Shown: in pieces, positions 31,942 to 32,004 of the stretch | Position numbering within the stretch: position 1 is the first letter of the stretch | How the letters are laid out: the number at the start of each line of letters is the position of its first letter | Source of the DNA: an uncultured Clostridia bacterium | GTDB lineage: Bacteria > Bacillota > Clostridia > Christensenellales > UBA1750 | Direction: 5' to 3' | Length of the DNA stretch: 32,004 nt | NCBI GenBank assembly: GCA_944383925.1 | Contig: CALWRM010000097.1 | Location: forward strand, 1 to 32,004 | Made by a program: the position numbers and the translations under genes | The notes under the pieces: generated by a model | Told to the model about the DNA's origin: nothing | Seen by the model: only the letters and a program-made list of their open reading frames with translations | The model's database searches: none

Positions 31942-32004
31942 TTAACCGGCCATAGTTTCTTCGCGCAGGGACAGCAGGGCTTCCTCGATCCGCTTGGTGG
32001 CCAG
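31942..32004 (-). CDS. C-terminal end of an upstream gene (partial)
   Basis: The minus strand is open from the window edge to a TAA at 31942-31944, giving the 20-residue tail LATKRIEEALLSLREETMAG. Its composition and codon use fit a real gene. In Clostridia ispH is often preceded by cmk and a plsC-like acyltransferase, and the helical tail would suit the latter, but 20 residues cannot prove it. The 90 bases between it and ispH-rpsA are AT-rich and hold no clear promoter. Confidence 0.6.
   Translation of the reverse strand: MATKRIEEALLSLREETMAG

Noticed and set aside
1..32004. CRISPR arrays, tRNA or rRNA genes, insertion sequences and phage genes
   Set aside because: I looked for regular direct repeats with spacers, cloverleaf-like segments, and transposase or integrase motifs on both strands and saw none.

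Overview
The window is about 32 kb of GC-rich chromosomal DNA, most likely from an anaerobic gut-type Firmicute of class Clostridia (a Christensenellales- or Oscillospirales-like lineage is my guess). The reasons are an IspH–ribosomal protein S1 gene fusion, a T-box leader, strong GGAGG ribosome binding sites, ferredoxin-linked 2-oxoacid oxidoreductase genes and a sporulation-type promoter. I saw no transposases, integrases, phage genes, CRISPR arrays, rRNA or tRNA genes.

Layout, left to right. (1) 1-4045: the 3' part of a large single-pass membrane protein with a long disordered region, then a membrane-bound XRE regulator behind a cluster of GGTTGC half-sites. (2) 4076-9998: a GH106-like glycosidase and xylulokinase (minus strand), divergent from a sialidase-family gene (plus). 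(3) 10065-13721: a CNNM/CorC-type transporter-like protein with a ~250-nt untranslated leader, a GNAT acetyltransferase and a D-2-hydroxyacid dehydrogenase. (4) 13874-14170: a 47-residue Asn/Gln/Lys-rich protein behind a sigma-G-like promoter. (5) 14181-18174: iorA-iorB-paaK under T-box control. (6) 18203-19661: a MATE exporter with its own promoter. (7) 19716-29604: a long minus-strand gene run, GH116-like glycosidase, nagB, GH5-like glycosidase, a two-domain GNAT protein, mtaD, GNAT, purine nucleoside phosphorylase and mtnA. (8) 29682-32004: the ispH-rpsA fusion and the 3' end of an upstream gene.

How the genes may work together. MtaD, the phosphorylase and MtnA form a deamination-first route for methylthioadenosine or 5'-deoxyadenosine. 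PaaK and IorAB interconvert aryl acids, aryl-CoA and aryl-pyruvates; the T-box in front suggests they run towards amino acid synthesis. Four glycosidase-like enzymes lack visible signal peptides, so they probably act on imported saccharides; no transporter for these is in the window.

Most promising second looks: the T-box-controlled ior-paa operon, the GH116 enzyme with a Cys/His repeat insertion, the sigma-G-like promoter with its tiny protein, the unassigned leader before the CNNM gene, and the GNAT fusion with an unclear second domain. All functional calls are by eye from sequence motifs.
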